Assembly (NCBI RefSeq): GCF_014204515.1
Contig: NZ_JACHLI010000033.1
Location: forward strand, 24,054 to 88,053
Direction: 5' to 3'
DNA: 64,000 bases
Source of the DNA: Pseudomonas nitroreducens
GTDB lineage: Bacteria > Pseudomonadota > Gammaproteobacteria > Pseudomonadales > Pseudomonadaceae
The position numbers and the translations under genes were made by a program. The notes beneath the pieces were generated by a model. That model ran no database searches and was not told the DNA's origin. It saw only the letters and a list, made by a program, of their open reading frames with translations. This document shows, piece after piece, positions 50,669-59,761 of the stretch. Position 1 is the stretch's first letter; every line of letters starts with the position of its first letter.

Positions 50669-52027
50669 TCAGCGCTTTTTTCCGGCCGGCTTGGTGCCGG
50701 CGGGTTTGCCCCCCGCCGGCTTTCCACCCAGGCCGAAGCCCGGCGCCTTGCGCACCGCCTTGACCTGCGGCTTGTCGTCCAGCAGCGAGCCGAGGTGCAC
50801 CTTGCCCGGCTTGCCTTCGGGCACCTTGGGTTGCTTGGGCTTCTTCGGCTTCTTGGTGATCTGGCCACCTGGGGCGGTGACGGGCACCCGGTGCTCGGCC
50901 TCGAAACCGTCTTCTTCCTGGCGCGGCAGGGTCTGGCCGATCAGCGTCTCGATGGCCGCCAGCTGCTGCACTTCATCGGCGCAGACCAGCGAGATCGCCT
51001 GGCCACTGGCGCCGGCGCGGCCGGTACGGCCGATGCGGTGCACATAGTCCTCGGGGACGATGGGCAGGTCGAAGTTGACCACCAGCGGCATCTCCTGGAT
51101 ATCCAGGCCACGGGCGGCGACGTCGGTGGCGACGAGGAAATCCACCTCGCCGGCCTTGAACCGCGCCAGGGCCCGCAGGCGCGACGGCTGCGGCTTGTCG
51201 CCGTGGATCGAATCGGCGCGGATGCCTTGCTTGTGCAGCACATCGACCAGCTCGTCGACGCCCTTGCGGGTCTTGGCGAACACCAGCGCCTGGCGCCAGC
51301 CCTGCTCGCGCAACAGGTGCAGGAACAGCTCGGCCTTGCGCTTCTTGTCCACGGTGAGCAGGTGCTGCTTCACCGACTTGGCAGCGGTGTTGCGCGGCGC
51401 CACGTCGATGGTCAGCGGGTCGCGCAGCAGCTCGCGGGCCATCTGGCGGATGGCGTCGGAGAAGGTCGCGGAGAACAGCAGGGTCTGCCGGCGCCGGGGC
51501 AGCGCGGCGAAGACTTCGTCCAGCTCGCGGGCAAAGCCGAGGTCGAGCATGCGGTCAGCCTCGTCCAGCACCAGGGCCTGCAGCTGGTTGAATTTCAGCG
51601 CGTTCTGCCGGCACAGGTCGAGCAGGCGGCCGGGGGTGGCGACCAGCACGTCGACGCCCTTGCGCAGCTTCATCATCTGCGGGTTGATGCTGACCCCGCC
51701 GTAGGCCACGGCGGTGCGCAGCGGCACGTGCTGGCCGTAGGCGCGGAAGCTTTCGTGCACCTGCTCGGCCAGCTCGCGGGTCGGCACCAGCACCAGCGCG
51801 CGGATGGAGTTGGCGGCTACCTGCGGGCCTTCCTGCAGCAGCTTCTGCAGCAGCGGCAGGGCGAAGCCGGCGGTCTTGCCGGTGCCGGTCTGGGCGGCGG
51901 CCAGCAGGTCGCGGCCCTTGAGCACGGCCGGGATGGCCTGGGCCTGCACCGCCGTCGGGTTCTGGTAGCCGAGCCCGTCGAGGGCGCGCAGGAGAGGGTC
52001 GATCAGGCCGAGGGTGGCGAAGGTCAT
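50669..52027 (-). CDS. rhlE: DEAD-box RNA helicase, RhlE type
   Basis: The 452-residue ATP-dependent RNA helicase shows all DEAD-box motifs: Q motif NPTAVQAQAIP, Walker A AAQTGTGKT, PTRELAEQV, VLDEADRMLD, SAT, VATDVAARGLD and HRIGRTGRAG. I start at ATG 52027 (MTFATLGLIDPLLRALDGLG). The C-terminal tail (from about residue 380) is Lys/Pro/Gly-rich with repeated KPAG units (GGKPAGGKPAGTKPAGKK), a basic RNA-binding extension. Such helicases act in ribosome assembly and RNA turnover. The NYN-domain gene lies 50 bp upstream on the same strand. RhlE rather than DbpA or SrmB is favoured by the core sequence and tail. Confidence 0.88.
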   Translation of the reverse strand: MTFATLGLIDPLLRALDGLGYQNPTAVQAQAIPAVLKGRDLLAAAQTGTGKTAGFALPLLQKLLQEGPQVAANSIRALVLVPTRELAEQVHESFRAYGQHVPLRTAVAYGGVSINPQMMKLRKGVDVLVATPGRLLDLCRQNALKFNQLQALVLDEADRMLDLGFARELDEVFAALPRRRQTLLFSATFSDAIRQMARELLRDPLTIDVAPRNTAAKSVKQHLLTVDKKRKAELFLHLLREQGWRQALVFAKTRKGVDELVDVLHKQGIRADSIHGDKPQPSRLRALARFKAGEVDFLVATDVAARGLDIQEMPLVVNFDLPIVPEDYVHRIGRTGRAGASGQAISLVCADEVQQLAAIETLIGQTLPRQEEDGFEAEHRVPVTAPGGQITKKPKKPKQPKVPEGKPGKVHLGSLLDDKPQVKAVRKAPGFGLGGKPAGGKPAGTKPAGKKR

Positions 52028-52077
52028 GGAGCGCTCGCAGAAACGATTCGGAATGGCCGGCATTGTAGCCGCAAGGG

Positions 52078-52554
52078 TCAGGAACGCAGCAGCAGCGCGC
52101 CTTCGATGGGCACGTAGCGGCTGGCCGCGCGGATCAGCGCCTGGGCGGTGAGGCCCGGCACGCCGTAGGCGGTGGCGTCGGTGCCGCCGGCACGGACGCG
52201 GTCCAGCAGCAGGTCGAAATCGCCGTCGCCGGAGGCCAGGACGATCTCATCCACGTTCGGCGCGGCGTCGAGGATGTCGATGGTGATGCCCACGTCCCAG
52301 TCGCCCTTGGCCGAGCCGTCGGCGCGCTGGATGTAGGGCTTGAGCTTCACGGTGAAGCCGAGCTTGCGCAGGATCTGCTGGAACTGCTGCTGTTTCGCAT
52401 CGCCGCGGTCGATGGCGTACGCGTAGGCCTGGACGATGCTGCCCTGGGCGCTCAGCTCGGCCCACAGGGCGGCGTAGTTGAAGTGGCAGCCATAGGCCTG
52501 ACGCACGGTGTAGTAGAGGTTCTGCACGTCGGCGAACAGGGCGATGGTCTTCAA
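52078..52554 (-). CDS. NYN-domain (LabA/DUF88) protein, putative RNase
   Basis: The 158-residue protein is a PIN-like NYN nuclease domain. The acidic metal-site residues are in place: Asp9 in FADVQNLYYTV, the central KGDWDVGITIDILDAA and the SGDGDFDLLLDRV motif. It ends in YVPIEGALLLRS. The start appears to be TTG (first base 52554), with GGAG 8 bases upstream; no suitable ATG exists. It lies just upstream of rhlE on the same strand, which suggests shared RNA metabolism, although a 50-bp gap leaves room for a separate promoter. Confidence 0.85.
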   Translation of the reverse strand: MKTIALFADVQNLYYTVRQAYGCHFNYAALWAELSAQGSIVQAYAYAIDRGDAKQQQFQQILRKLGFTVKLKPYIQRADGSAKGDWDVGITIDILDAAPNVDEIVLASGDGDFDLLLDRVRAGGTDATAYGVPGLTAQALIRAASRYVPIEGALLLRS

Positions 52555-52647
52555 CGGTGACTCCGGAACTCGAACAGCGGGGGCGCATTATCGGCACAGC
52601 GGCGCGCCCCCGCCAGTCCCGGCGGGCGGGACAGCTTCGCGGGAGGC

Positions 52648-53397
52648 TCAGCTGAACATGTCGCCGTCGTCACCACCGAAGAAGCCGGAGTCGTCGCCGA
52701 AGCTGCCGCCGTCGTCGTAGTTGCTGTCACTGAAGTTGTTGTCGGCATAGCGGTCGCCGCCGCCGAAGGAGTCGTCGCCGCGCGAGTCGTCGAAGCCCGA
52801 AGGCTCCGGCTGGACCGGCTGTTCCTGGATCACCTCGACGATTTCCTGCGGCTGGTTGTGGTGGAACATGCTGGTCAGCAGGTCGGCGACCATCACCCCA
52901 CCGGCCACGCCTGCAGCGGTCTGCAGGGCACCGCGCATGAAGCCGCCGCCCTGGGGCGCAGCCTGGGCCGGTTGGGACGGACGGAAATCGTTCGGGTTGC
53001 CGGCAGCGGGGTTGTTCGCATAGGCCGCATTGCTGCCGGTCGGTTGCGAAAAGCGCGTCTGACCCCAGCCATCCGGGCGCTGCTGCGCCTGGTCCTGGCG
53101 CGGTTGCTGGCTCTGGCCACCGCCGAACAACCCGGCGAGGAAGCCGCCGCTGCTCGGACGTTGCTCCTGGGCCCTGGCCTGCTGCGCCTCCAGCTCCTTG
53201 ACGCGCTGGTCCAGGCGCTTGATCGCCGCTTCCTGGATCAGCATCGCCTGGGCCATGTAGTACGGCGCGGCCGGCTGTTGCACCAGGTGCCGGTTGATCT
53301 GCGCTTCGGCATCGGCGTCGCGCGGGGCAGTCTGCGCCTCGGCGTCGCGCAGGCGGGCGAACAGGCCATCGATCAGGGATTGCTCTTCGGAATTCAT
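52648..53397 (-). CDS. DUF2076 family protein
   Basis: The 249-residue protein matches DUF2076: an N-terminal helical part (MNSEEQSLIDGLFARLRDAE, then PAAPYYMAQAMLIQEAAIKRL and a coiled-coil-like VKELEAQQARAQEQ), a Gln/Pro/Gly-rich linker, a hydrophobic segment (FMRGALQTAAGVAGGVMVADLL, about 158-180) and an acidic Gly/Asp/Phe-rich tail ending in DGDMFS. The function is unknown; the family is sometimes described as periplasmic or membrane-associated. ATG 53397 is chosen; an upstream extension lacks family similarity. It is divergent from the membrane protein gene. Confidence 0.82.
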   Translation of the reverse strand: MNSEEQSLIDGLFARLRDAEAQTAPRDADAEAQINRHLVQQPAAPYYMAQAMLIQEAAIKRLDQRVKELEAQQARAQEQRPSSGGFLAGLFGGGQSQQPRQDQAQQRPDGWGQTRFSQPTGSNAAYANNPAAGNPNDFRPSQPAQAAPQGGGFMRGALQTAAGVAGGVMVADLLTSMFHHNQPQEIVEVIQEQPVQPEPSGFDDSRGDDSFGGGDRYADNNFSDSNYDDGGSFGDDSGFFGGDDGDMFS

Positions 53398-53583
53398 GGC
53401 GGACCTCGGGTGAGCGGGTGGATCGACAACGGATGCCCGCAGGGGCATCACGGGTTGGCACATGGCTTTGAATGTTTGGAGCGGGTCGGAAAAAAACAAG
53501 TTCCGGTCGCAGAATTCTTGCGTCTTCTACCTGAGGGTTTGCTTAAGTTAGAGTCGAAGCCCTCGGACAGTATCGGGTTACTG

Positions 53584-54234
53584 ATGAATCCCCTCTCCAT
53601 CCTTCGCGACACCTGGTTCTTCTTCTCCCGCCACCTCGGCATCCTGGTGCCGCTGTGCCTGCCGTGGATCGTCTTCGAGACGCTGGTGCAGCAGCAGATC
53701 AACGTCGCCGCCGGTTCGCAGAACTTCGCCCCCTGGGGCATGGCCGCCGGGCTGGTGTTCTACCCGATCTACACCGCCAGCCTGATCCTCTACATGATCG
53801 ACACCGGCGAAGGCGTCGAACGCAGCGTGCGCGAACTGTGGAGCGCCGCGTTGCGCCTGTGGCCGGCCTTCGCCCTGCTCTCGGCGATCACTTCGCTGCT
53901 GATCGTGGTGGGCCTGTCGCTGCTGGTGCTGCCGGGCATCTTCGTCATGATCAAGCTGGCCTTCGCCGAGTTCCTGCTGGTACAGCGCGGCCGCACGCCC
54001 ATCGATTCGATGCGCGAAAGCTTCAGCCTGACCACCGGGCATTTCTTCCTGCTGCTGACCACCTCCCTGGCCATTCTCGCCCCGGTGTGGATCGCCGAAG
54101 GCTGGATCACCGACACCAGCCGGGACGCGCCGGTGCTGGGCGTGGTGCTGCATTCGCTGAGCGGCTTCTTCCAGCTGCTGCTGACGGTGGCGGCCTACCG
54201 CATCTTCATCCTGCTGGGCCGCGAGGAGGCCTGA
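53584..54234 (+). CDS. Integral membrane protein, YciC-like
   Basis: I start at ATG 53584 (MNPLSILRDTWFFFSRHLGIL), 216 residues; the much longer upstream opening is antisense to the DUF2076 gene. The protein has about five membrane helices (ILVPLCLPWIVFETLV, AAGLVFYPIYTASLILYM, LWPAFALLSAITSLLIVVGL, VLPGIFVMIKLAFAEFLLV, GHFFLLLTTSLAILAPVW). The pattern resembles the YciC/UPF0259 family of unknown function. It is probably monocistronic. Confidence 0.7.
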   Translation: MNPLSILRDTWFFFSRHLGILVPLCLPWIVFETLVQQQINVAAGSQNFAPWGMAAGLVFYPIYTASLILYMIDTGEGVERSVRELWSAALRLWPAFALLSAITSLLIVVGLSLLVLPGIFVMIKLAFAEFLLVQRGRTPIDSMRESFSLTTGHFFLLLTTSLAILAPVWIAEGWITDTSRDAPVLGVVLHSLSGFFQLLLTVAAYRIFILLGREEA

Positions 54235-54334
54235 GCGGCAGCAAGTCGCAACAAATCCCCCGGCATATTCCCCGGCACATCGCGCGTCGGGGTTCTACGC
54301 TGGAGTCTCTCTTTCCCGAGTATGGAGACTCGCC

Positions 54335-54766
54335 GTGAATGACTTCCCGCCCAGCTGCCTGTCGCACATATCCATCGGCACCAACGACTACCCGCGCGCC
54401 AAGGCGTTCTATGACGCCGTGCTGGCGACCCTGGGCTGCCGGCCGATCATGGAACACCCCGGCGCCGTGGCCTACGGCCGCGCCTTCCCCGAGTTCTGGC
54501 TGCAGACGCCGATCGACGGACGCCCGGCCGGCATCGGCAACGGCACCCACTTCGGCTTCATGGCCATTTCCCGCGAACAGGTGGACGCCTTCTACCGCGC
54601 CGCCATCGCCGCCGGCGCCAGCGACGACGGTGCGCCCGGCCCCCGTCCGCTCTACGGCGAACCCTATTACGGCTGCTTCGTGCGCGACCTCGACGGGCAC
54701 AAGATCGAGGCGTCGTTCTGGGACCTGACGCTGGCGGACGGCGGCTTCGACGCACACTCGCACTGA
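54335..54766 (+). CDS. VOC-family (glyoxalase fold) protein
   Basis: The 143-residue VOC protein reads LSHISIGTNDYPRAKAFYDAVL at its start and GCFVRDLDGHKIEASFWD at its end, including a His in strand 1 (HISIG) and a Glu in the last strand (KIEASF), the usual metal ligands. The substrate is unknown. The start is a GTG at 54335 with GGAG upstream; the nearby ATG at 54339 is in another frame. Confidence 0.87.
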   Translation: MNDFPPSCLSHISIGTNDYPRAKAFYDAVLATLGCRPIMEHPGAVAYGRAFPEFWLQTPIDGRPAGIGNGTHFGFMAISREQVDAFYRAAIAAGASDDGAPGPRPLYGEPYYGCFVRDLDGHKIEASFWDLTLADGGFDAHSH

Positions 54767-54818
54767 GCCCGCCACGGCAACCGCACGGCCCGCGCAAGGC
54801 CCGGACGGCGCAGCTGTC

Positions 54819-54846
54819 AGCATCCGGCAGCAGGTTGCCGGATGCT
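54819..54846 (+). terminator. Perfect hairpin after the VOC gene, possible terminator
   Basis: AGCATCCGGCA and TGCCGGATGCT form an 11-bp stem with a 6-base loop, 52 bp after the VOC gene stop. The next bases (TCACGC) lack a T-tract, so it may be a weak terminator or an mRNA-stabilising stem. Confidence 0.45.
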
Positions 54847-54926
54847 TCACGCGGCAACTGCGCAGGTGAAATGCGCGGTCACAGCCACTATCCTCTGGAG
54901 CGAACAAGCCCAGCCCCTGGTCACCC

Positions 54927-56009
54927 ATGAGCCTCTCGCTTCGCCGCCGCTTCCTCTTCGTGCTGTTCATCGCCCTGCTGCTCGTCGCCACTGCCGCCGC
55001 CTGGCTGCTGGCCTGGCACCCTGCCGAGCGCGAAGCGCTGGCCGCCCAGTGCCGCGCCCCGGCGCCGCAGCTGCAACCGGGGCAGGCGCTGAAGGTGATG
55101 ACCTGGAACGTCCAGTACCTGGCCGGCAAGCGCTACATCTTCTGGGACGACCTGCCCGACACCACCGGCCCGGACGACCGCCCCAGCCCCGCGGACATCG
55201 CCAACAGCCTCGACGAGGTGGTGCGGGTGATCCGCGACGAAGCGCCGGACATCGTCCTGCTGCAGGAGGTCGACGACGGCGCCGCCGCCACCGGCAAGGT
55301 GGACCAGCAGGCACTGATCGGCGACCGCCTGAGCGACCTCTACCCCTGCTCCGCCGCCGCCTTCGACTGGAAGGCGCGCTTCGATCCCAACCCCCACGTA
55401 TGGGGCAGCGCCGGACGCAAGCTGGTGACCTTCAGCCGCTTCCAGATCGCCAGCGCCGAACGCATCGCCCTGCCGCAACGCTCTTCGATTCCGCTGCTGC
55501 GTCTGTTCGCTCCGCAACCGGCGCTGCTGCTGAGCGACCTGCCGATTCGCGGCGGCGGCCATTTCAGCGTGATCAACACGCGCCTGGAACGCCCCGATGG
55601 CGATGACACGCCGCAGCGCCAGGTCGAAGCCCTGGAAGCCCAGCTGAGTACCCTGCAGGCCGCCGGCCGCCCGTGGCTGCTGGGCGGCGATCTCGGTCTG
55701 CTGCCCCTGGGCCAGTACCCCTACCTGCCGGACGTCCTGCGCGCGCCCTATCGCCCCAACAGTGAGCTGAACCTGCTGGCGGCGCGCTTCCCGGTGATCC
55801 CGGCGGTGGAAGAATCCAGCGGCGTCGACCAGGAAAACTGGTACACCCACTTCCCCAACGACCCGCGCGTGCACAAGCCCGACCGCACCCTCGACTACCT
55901 GTTCCACAGTCCCGGCCTGAGCCGCGTCGATGCCCGCGTGCGCCGCCACGACACGCTGCGTATCTCCAACCACCTGCCGTTGATCGCGCGCTTCCTGCTG
56001 CCCCACTGA
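54927..56009 (+). CDS. Membrane-anchored endonuclease/exonuclease/phosphatase-fold protein
   Basis: The 360-residue product has an N-terminal membrane anchor or signal (FLFVLFIALLLVATAAAWLL, about 9-28) and an EEP-fold domain from residue 55: LKVMTWNVQYLAG, the Mg-ligand Glu in IVLLQEVDDG, LLGGDLGLLPLG and the C-terminal RISNHLPLIARF. In active DNase I/sphingomyelinase-type enzymes these last two are normally GDxN and SDH; here they read GDLG and SNH, so activity may be altered or lost. It is probably exposed to the periplasm. The substrate is unknown. Confidence 0.82.
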   Translation: MSLSLRRRFLFVLFIALLLVATAAAWLLAWHPAEREALAAQCRAPAPQLQPGQALKVMTWNVQYLAGKRYIFWDDLPDTTGPDDRPSPADIANSLDEVVRVIRDEAPDIVLLQEVDDGAAATGKVDQQALIGDRLSDLYPCSAAAFDWKARFDPNPHVWGSAGRKLVTFSRFQIASAERIALPQRSSIPLLRLFAPQPALLLSDLPIRGGGHFSVINTRLERPDGDDTPQRQVEALEAQLSTLQAAGRPWLLGGDLGLLPLGQYPYLPDVLRAPYRPNSELNLLAARFPVIPAVEESSGVDQENWYTHFPNDPRVHKPDRTLDYLFHSPGLSRVDARVRRHDTLRISNHLPLIARFLLPH

Positions 56010-56113
56010 GGGCTGCGGCACATCGCCGCCGGTGACAGCTGGACAAGTGCGACACGGCGGTCGCATGCTCGGCGCGCTTCGAACAAAAACGATAACGAGC
56101 ATCCAGGCCATCC

Positions 56114-56878
56114 ATGCATTTGCGCCGACTCGCCGGGCCGATCCTCGCCCTGCTCTGCCTCAACGCCGTCGCCGTCGACCGCCCCACGCTGGCCGACCGC
56201 CTGCCGCACCCGCTGCCGGCGCTGACCGTCGGCTACTACGAGTTCCCGCCCTACACCTACACCGCCGCCGATGGCAGCACCCGCGGCAGTGGCGCCGAGA
56301 TGGTCCGCCGCATCCTCCTCAAGGCCGGCTACCGCGCCGACTTCCGCGCGCTGCCCAGCGCCCGCGTGTACCTCGGCCTGCAGGATGGCAGCGTGCAGGT
56401 CTGGGCCGGCGCACCGGGCAAGGTGGAGCTGGCGGGGACGACGCTGGAATGCGAGCGCACCCTCGGGCATGTCGAGCTGAACCTCTACCACCTGCCCTCG
56501 CGCCCCTCGCCGAAGTTGCCCGAAGGCCTCAGCGGCAGCCGGGTGATCCTGATCAGCGGCTACAGCTACTGGCGGCCCATCACCGACCTGCTGGCCGACC
56601 CCGGACTGAAACTCGAACTGCACCGCACCGGCACCCATGCCGCCGCCCTGCAGATGCTCGAACGCGGCCGCGGCGACTACCTGATCGACTACCAGACCCC
56701 GGTGGAACAGGCGCGCCGCGAACTGAACATGGCGCCGCTGACCTCCGACCGCCTCTACAGCGTGCCGACCAAGCTGATCATCTCGCGCCGTGCCCCCGAT
56801 GCCGAAGGCCTGCGCGCACAGCTGGACCGTGCCTACGACGAACTGCAGGCGGCCGGTTACGAGATGAAACTGCCCTGA
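56114..56878 (+). CDS. Periplasmic solute-binding-protein-like (PBPb family)
   Basis: The 254-residue product has a short signal peptide (MHLRRLAGPILALLCLNAVA) and a family 3 solute-binding fold: LTVGYYEFPPYTYTAADGST, GSGAEMVRRILLKAGYRADF, RVYLGLQDGSVQVWAG. No permease or ATPase gene is nearby, so it is an orphan receptor of the kind common in Pseudomonas, possibly feeding a sensor or another transporter. The ligand is unknown. Confidence 0.8.
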   Translation: MHLRRLAGPILALLCLNAVAVDRPTLADRLPHPLPALTVGYYEFPPYTYTAADGSTRGSGAEMVRRILLKAGYRADFRALPSARVYLGLQDGSVQVWAGAPGKVELAGTTLECERTLGHVELNLYHLPSRPSPKLPEGLSGSRVILISGYSYWRPITDLLADPGLKLELHRTGTHAAALQMLERGRGDYLIDYQTPVEQARRELNMAPLTSDRLYSVPTKLIISRRAPDAEGLRAQLDRAYDELQAAGYEMKLP

Positions 56879-56936
56879 GCGAGATGAGTGGAGCCGCAAA
56901 GCCTCTGCAAAAAACTGCGCGAGGCTTGATCCCTGG

Positions 56937-57018
56937 GTAGGAGCGGACTCCGTCCGCGATCGCTATCCGGCGGCTCCGAGCTTGATGGTTGGCCATCGCG
57001 GACGAAGTCCGCTCCTAC
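56937..57018. repeat. REP inverted pair (GTAGGAGCGGACTCCGTCCG family)
   Basis: One unit at 56937-56960 faces its near-complement at 56995-57018 across a 34-bp spacer. It fills the 159-bp gap between the convergent solute-binding-protein and hrpB genes and could serve as a two-way transcript end. Confidence 0.88.
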
Positions 57019-57037
57019 GACACCCCAAGCGCCGGAG

Positions 57038-59569
57038 CTACGCCTTGCGCGGCTTCGCCCGCGCCGTCGGCTCGGCGATCAGCGGATCGTCCGGCCAATA
57101 GTGTTTCGGGTAGCGCCCCTTCAGGTCCTTCTTCACTTCGGCGTAGGTACTGCGCCAGAAGTTGGCCAGGTCCTGGGTCACCTGCACCGGCCGCTGCGCC
57201 GGGGACAGCAGGTGCAACTTCACGGCCACCCGCCCCCCGGCGATGCGCGGCGTGTCGGCCAGGCCGAACAGCTCCTGCAGGCGCACCGCGAGCACCGGTG
57301 GGAACTCGCTGTAGTCCAGGCGAATGTTCGAGCCCGAGGGCACCTGCAGCGTGCGCGGCGCCAGTTCGTCCAGGCGCTGCGGTAGCGGCCAGGGCAGCAG
57401 CGCGTGGAGAATCCCGCTCAATTCCAGGTTGGCGAAGTGCGACAACCGCGAGACCTTGCCCAGGTACGGCAGCAGCCAGTCCTCCAGCGAGCTCAGTAAG
57501 GCAGCGTCGCTGACGTCCGGCCACTCACTGGCGCCCTTGCCTTCCAGATCCAGCCGGCGCAGCAGGGCGATGCGCGCCTGCCACTGGCGCAGCTCCGGCG
57601 TCCACGGCAGCAACTCCAGCCCCTTGCGCCGCACCAATCCGAGCAGCGCGCGGCTGCGGGCCTCGGCGTCGAGGTTGGGCAGCGCCTCGCTGGACAGCAC
57701 CAGTTCGCCGACCTTGCGCTGGCGCTCAGCGCGCAGCACACCTTCGCGTTCGTCCCAGTCCAGCTCGTCGTGGACGCTGACCTGCTCGGCGAGGATCGTC
57801 TCGAACAGCGCCGGCTCCAGCGCCGCTGCCAGGTAGATGCGCTCTTCGCGCTGGCCCTGGCGGCTGCCGAGGTCGGCGATCACCAGCCAGCCTTCCTTCA
57901 TCAGCGCGTCCGGCTCGCCGAACAGCGCGGCGCGGCCGTTGGCCAGGCGATATTCGCCACCACCGGCACGGCGTTGACGGGCGATGCGATCCGGGTAGGC
58001 GAAAGCCAGCAGGCCGCCCAGCCAGCGCGGATGATCGGGATCGGCCACCGGCTCGCAGGCCGGGCCGCGCAGGTAGCCCTTGAACTGCCGCGCCAGTTGG
58101 CGAATGCGCTGCACCGCGCCGCGACTGGCGCGCGGACCGCTCTGCTCGCCGGCCAGCAGGGCGATGCGCTGATGCAGGTCGGCATCGTTGCCGCGCAGGA
58201 TGTCGCGCTCGCCCAGCAGGGCCGCCAGGTCACAGGCCAGCGGCCCCAGCCCCAGCGCATGGCCGCGCAGCAGCAGGTGGGCGATTCGCGGGTGCGCCGG
58301 CACTTCGGCCATGGCCTGGCCGTGAGCGGTGAGGCTGCCGCCACCGGCGCGGGAAGCCAGCGCGCCGAGGCGCTCCAGCAGGTCCTGGGCCTGTGCATAA
58401 GCGGCGGCAGGCGGCAGGTCGAGCCAGGCCAGCTCCTGCGGGGCGACGCCCCAGCGCGCCAGCTGCAGGGCGAGGCCGGCGAGATCCGCCTGGAGGATTT
58501 CCGCCGCGCCGTAGGCCGGCAGTTGCTCGTGCTGCGCCTCGGACCACAGGCGATAGCAGGCGCCCGGTTCCAGTCGCCCGGCGCGCCCGGCCCGTTGTGT
58601 CGCGGAGGCGCGGGAGATGCGCTGGGTCTCCAGGCGAGTCATGCCGCTGCCCGGATCGAAGCGCGGCACGCGCGCCAGCCCGGCATCCACCACGACGCGC
58701 ACGCCGTCGATGGTCAGGCTGGTTTCGGCGATGTTGGTCGCCAGCACCACCTTGCGCTTGCCCGGCGGCGCGGGCTCGATGGCGGCGCGCTGGGCGTCGA
58801 GGTCGAGTTCGCCGTGCAGCGGGCAGATGAGTATTTCGGGGCGACCGCCCAGCGCGTCGCCCAGTTGCTCGGCAACGCGGCGAATCTCCGCCTGGCCGGG
58901 CAAGAATACCAGCAGGCTGCCGGACTCGTCGGCCAGGGCCTGCTGCACCGTCTGCAGCACTCGCGGCTCGATGAATTCGCCGGCCTGCCACGGCCGGCCC
59001 CAGCGGATGTCCACCGGGAACATGCGCCCCTCGCTGCGCACCACCGGCGCATCGTCGAGCAACGCGGACAGCCGCTCGCCCTCCAGCGTCGCCGACATCA
59101 CCAGCACCTTGAGCGGCGGCTCGTCGCGCAGCAGCGCGCGGCCGTTGAGGGTCAGCGCCAGGGCGAGGTCGGCGTCCAGAGAGCGCTCGTGGAATTCGTC
59201 GAAGATCACCAGCCCCACGCCTTCCAGCGCCGGATCGTCCTGCAGGCGGCGAGCGAGGATGCCCTCGGTGACCACTTCGATGCGTGTCTTCGGCCCGACC
59301 CTGCTGTCCAGGCGAATGCGGTAACCGACGGTCTCGCCGACCTTCTCGCCCAACTCCGCGGCCAGCCTTTCGGCGGCAGCGCGGGCAGCCAGCCGACGCG
59401 GCTCCAGCATCAGGATCGATTGCCCGTCCAGCCACGCCTCACCCAGCAGCGCCAGCGGCACGCGGGTGGTCTTGCCGGCGCCGGGCGGCGCCTCCAGCAC
59501 CACCTCGTGGCGCTCGGCCAGGGCCTGGCGCAGGGCGGGAAGGACGCTGTCGATGGGAAGGGCGTGCAT
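57038..59569 (-). CDS. hrpB: ATP-dependent helicase HrpB
   Basis: HrpB is a DEAH-type RNA helicase-like protein. The 843-residue product has Walker A APPGAGKTTRVPLALL near the start, the DEFHERSLDADLAL box (DEFH), SATLEGERLSALL, VLATNIAETSLTIDGV and the SATQRAGRAGRLEPG motif VI. The C-terminal HrpB-specific region (about 480-840, with DPDHPRWLGGLLAFAYPDRIA and the final YPKHYWPDDPLIAEPTARAK) follows. ATG 59569 is the natural start. It stands alone on the minus strand. Confidence 0.94.
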   Translation of the reverse strand: MHALPIDSVLPALRQALAERHEVVLEAPPGAGKTTRVPLALLGEAWLDGQSILMLEPRRLAARAAAERLAAELGEKVGETVGYRIRLDSRVGPKTRIEVVTEGILARRLQDDPALEGVGLVIFDEFHERSLDADLALALTLNGRALLRDEPPLKVLVMSATLEGERLSALLDDAPVVRSEGRMFPVDIRWGRPWQAGEFIEPRVLQTVQQALADESGSLLVFLPGQAEIRRVAEQLGDALGGRPEILICPLHGELDLDAQRAAIEPAPPGKRKVVLATNIAETSLTIDGVRVVVDAGLARVPRFDPGSGMTRLETQRISRASATQRAGRAGRLEPGACYRLWSEAQHEQLPAYGAAEILQADLAGLALQLARWGVAPQELAWLDLPPAAAYAQAQDLLERLGALASRAGGGSLTAHGQAMAEVPAHPRIAHLLLRGHALGLGPLACDLAALLGERDILRGNDADLHQRIALLAGEQSGPRASRGAVQRIRQLARQFKGYLRGPACEPVADPDHPRWLGGLLAFAYPDRIARQRRAGGGEYRLANGRAALFGEPDALMKEGWLVIADLGSRQGQREERIYLAAALEPALFETILAEQVSVHDELDWDEREGVLRAERQRKVGELVLSSEALPNLDAEARSRALLGLVRRKGLELLPWTPELRQWQARIALLRRLDLEGKGASEWPDVSDAALLSSLEDWLLPYLGKVSRLSHFANLELSGILHALLPWPLPQRLDELAPRTLQVPSGSNIRLDYSEFPPVLAVRLQELFGLADTPRIAGGRVAVKLHLLSPAQRPVQVTQDLANFWRSTYAEVKKDLKGRYPKHYWPDDPLIAEPTARAKPRKA

Positions 59570-59761
59570 GCCGGCTCCTGGAACTCGATTTTCATAAGGC
59601 GGTAACCCGGCTTTCGCGCGGGGCGGCGATTATAGCGGGCGAACCGCGATGCCAACTCGGCAGTCATAGAAGCAACGAGAACGCTGGCTAGTGCGAATCT
59701 GCCAGCAGCGGTTCAGGACTCGTTGTTATAGTTGTCCGCATTATCCTCCCGGAGGTTTTCC

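Noticed and set aside
56114..56878. A full ABC importer at the second solute-binding-protein gene
   Set aside because: No permease or ATPase gene flanks it; the neighbours are an EEP-fold gene and hrpB.
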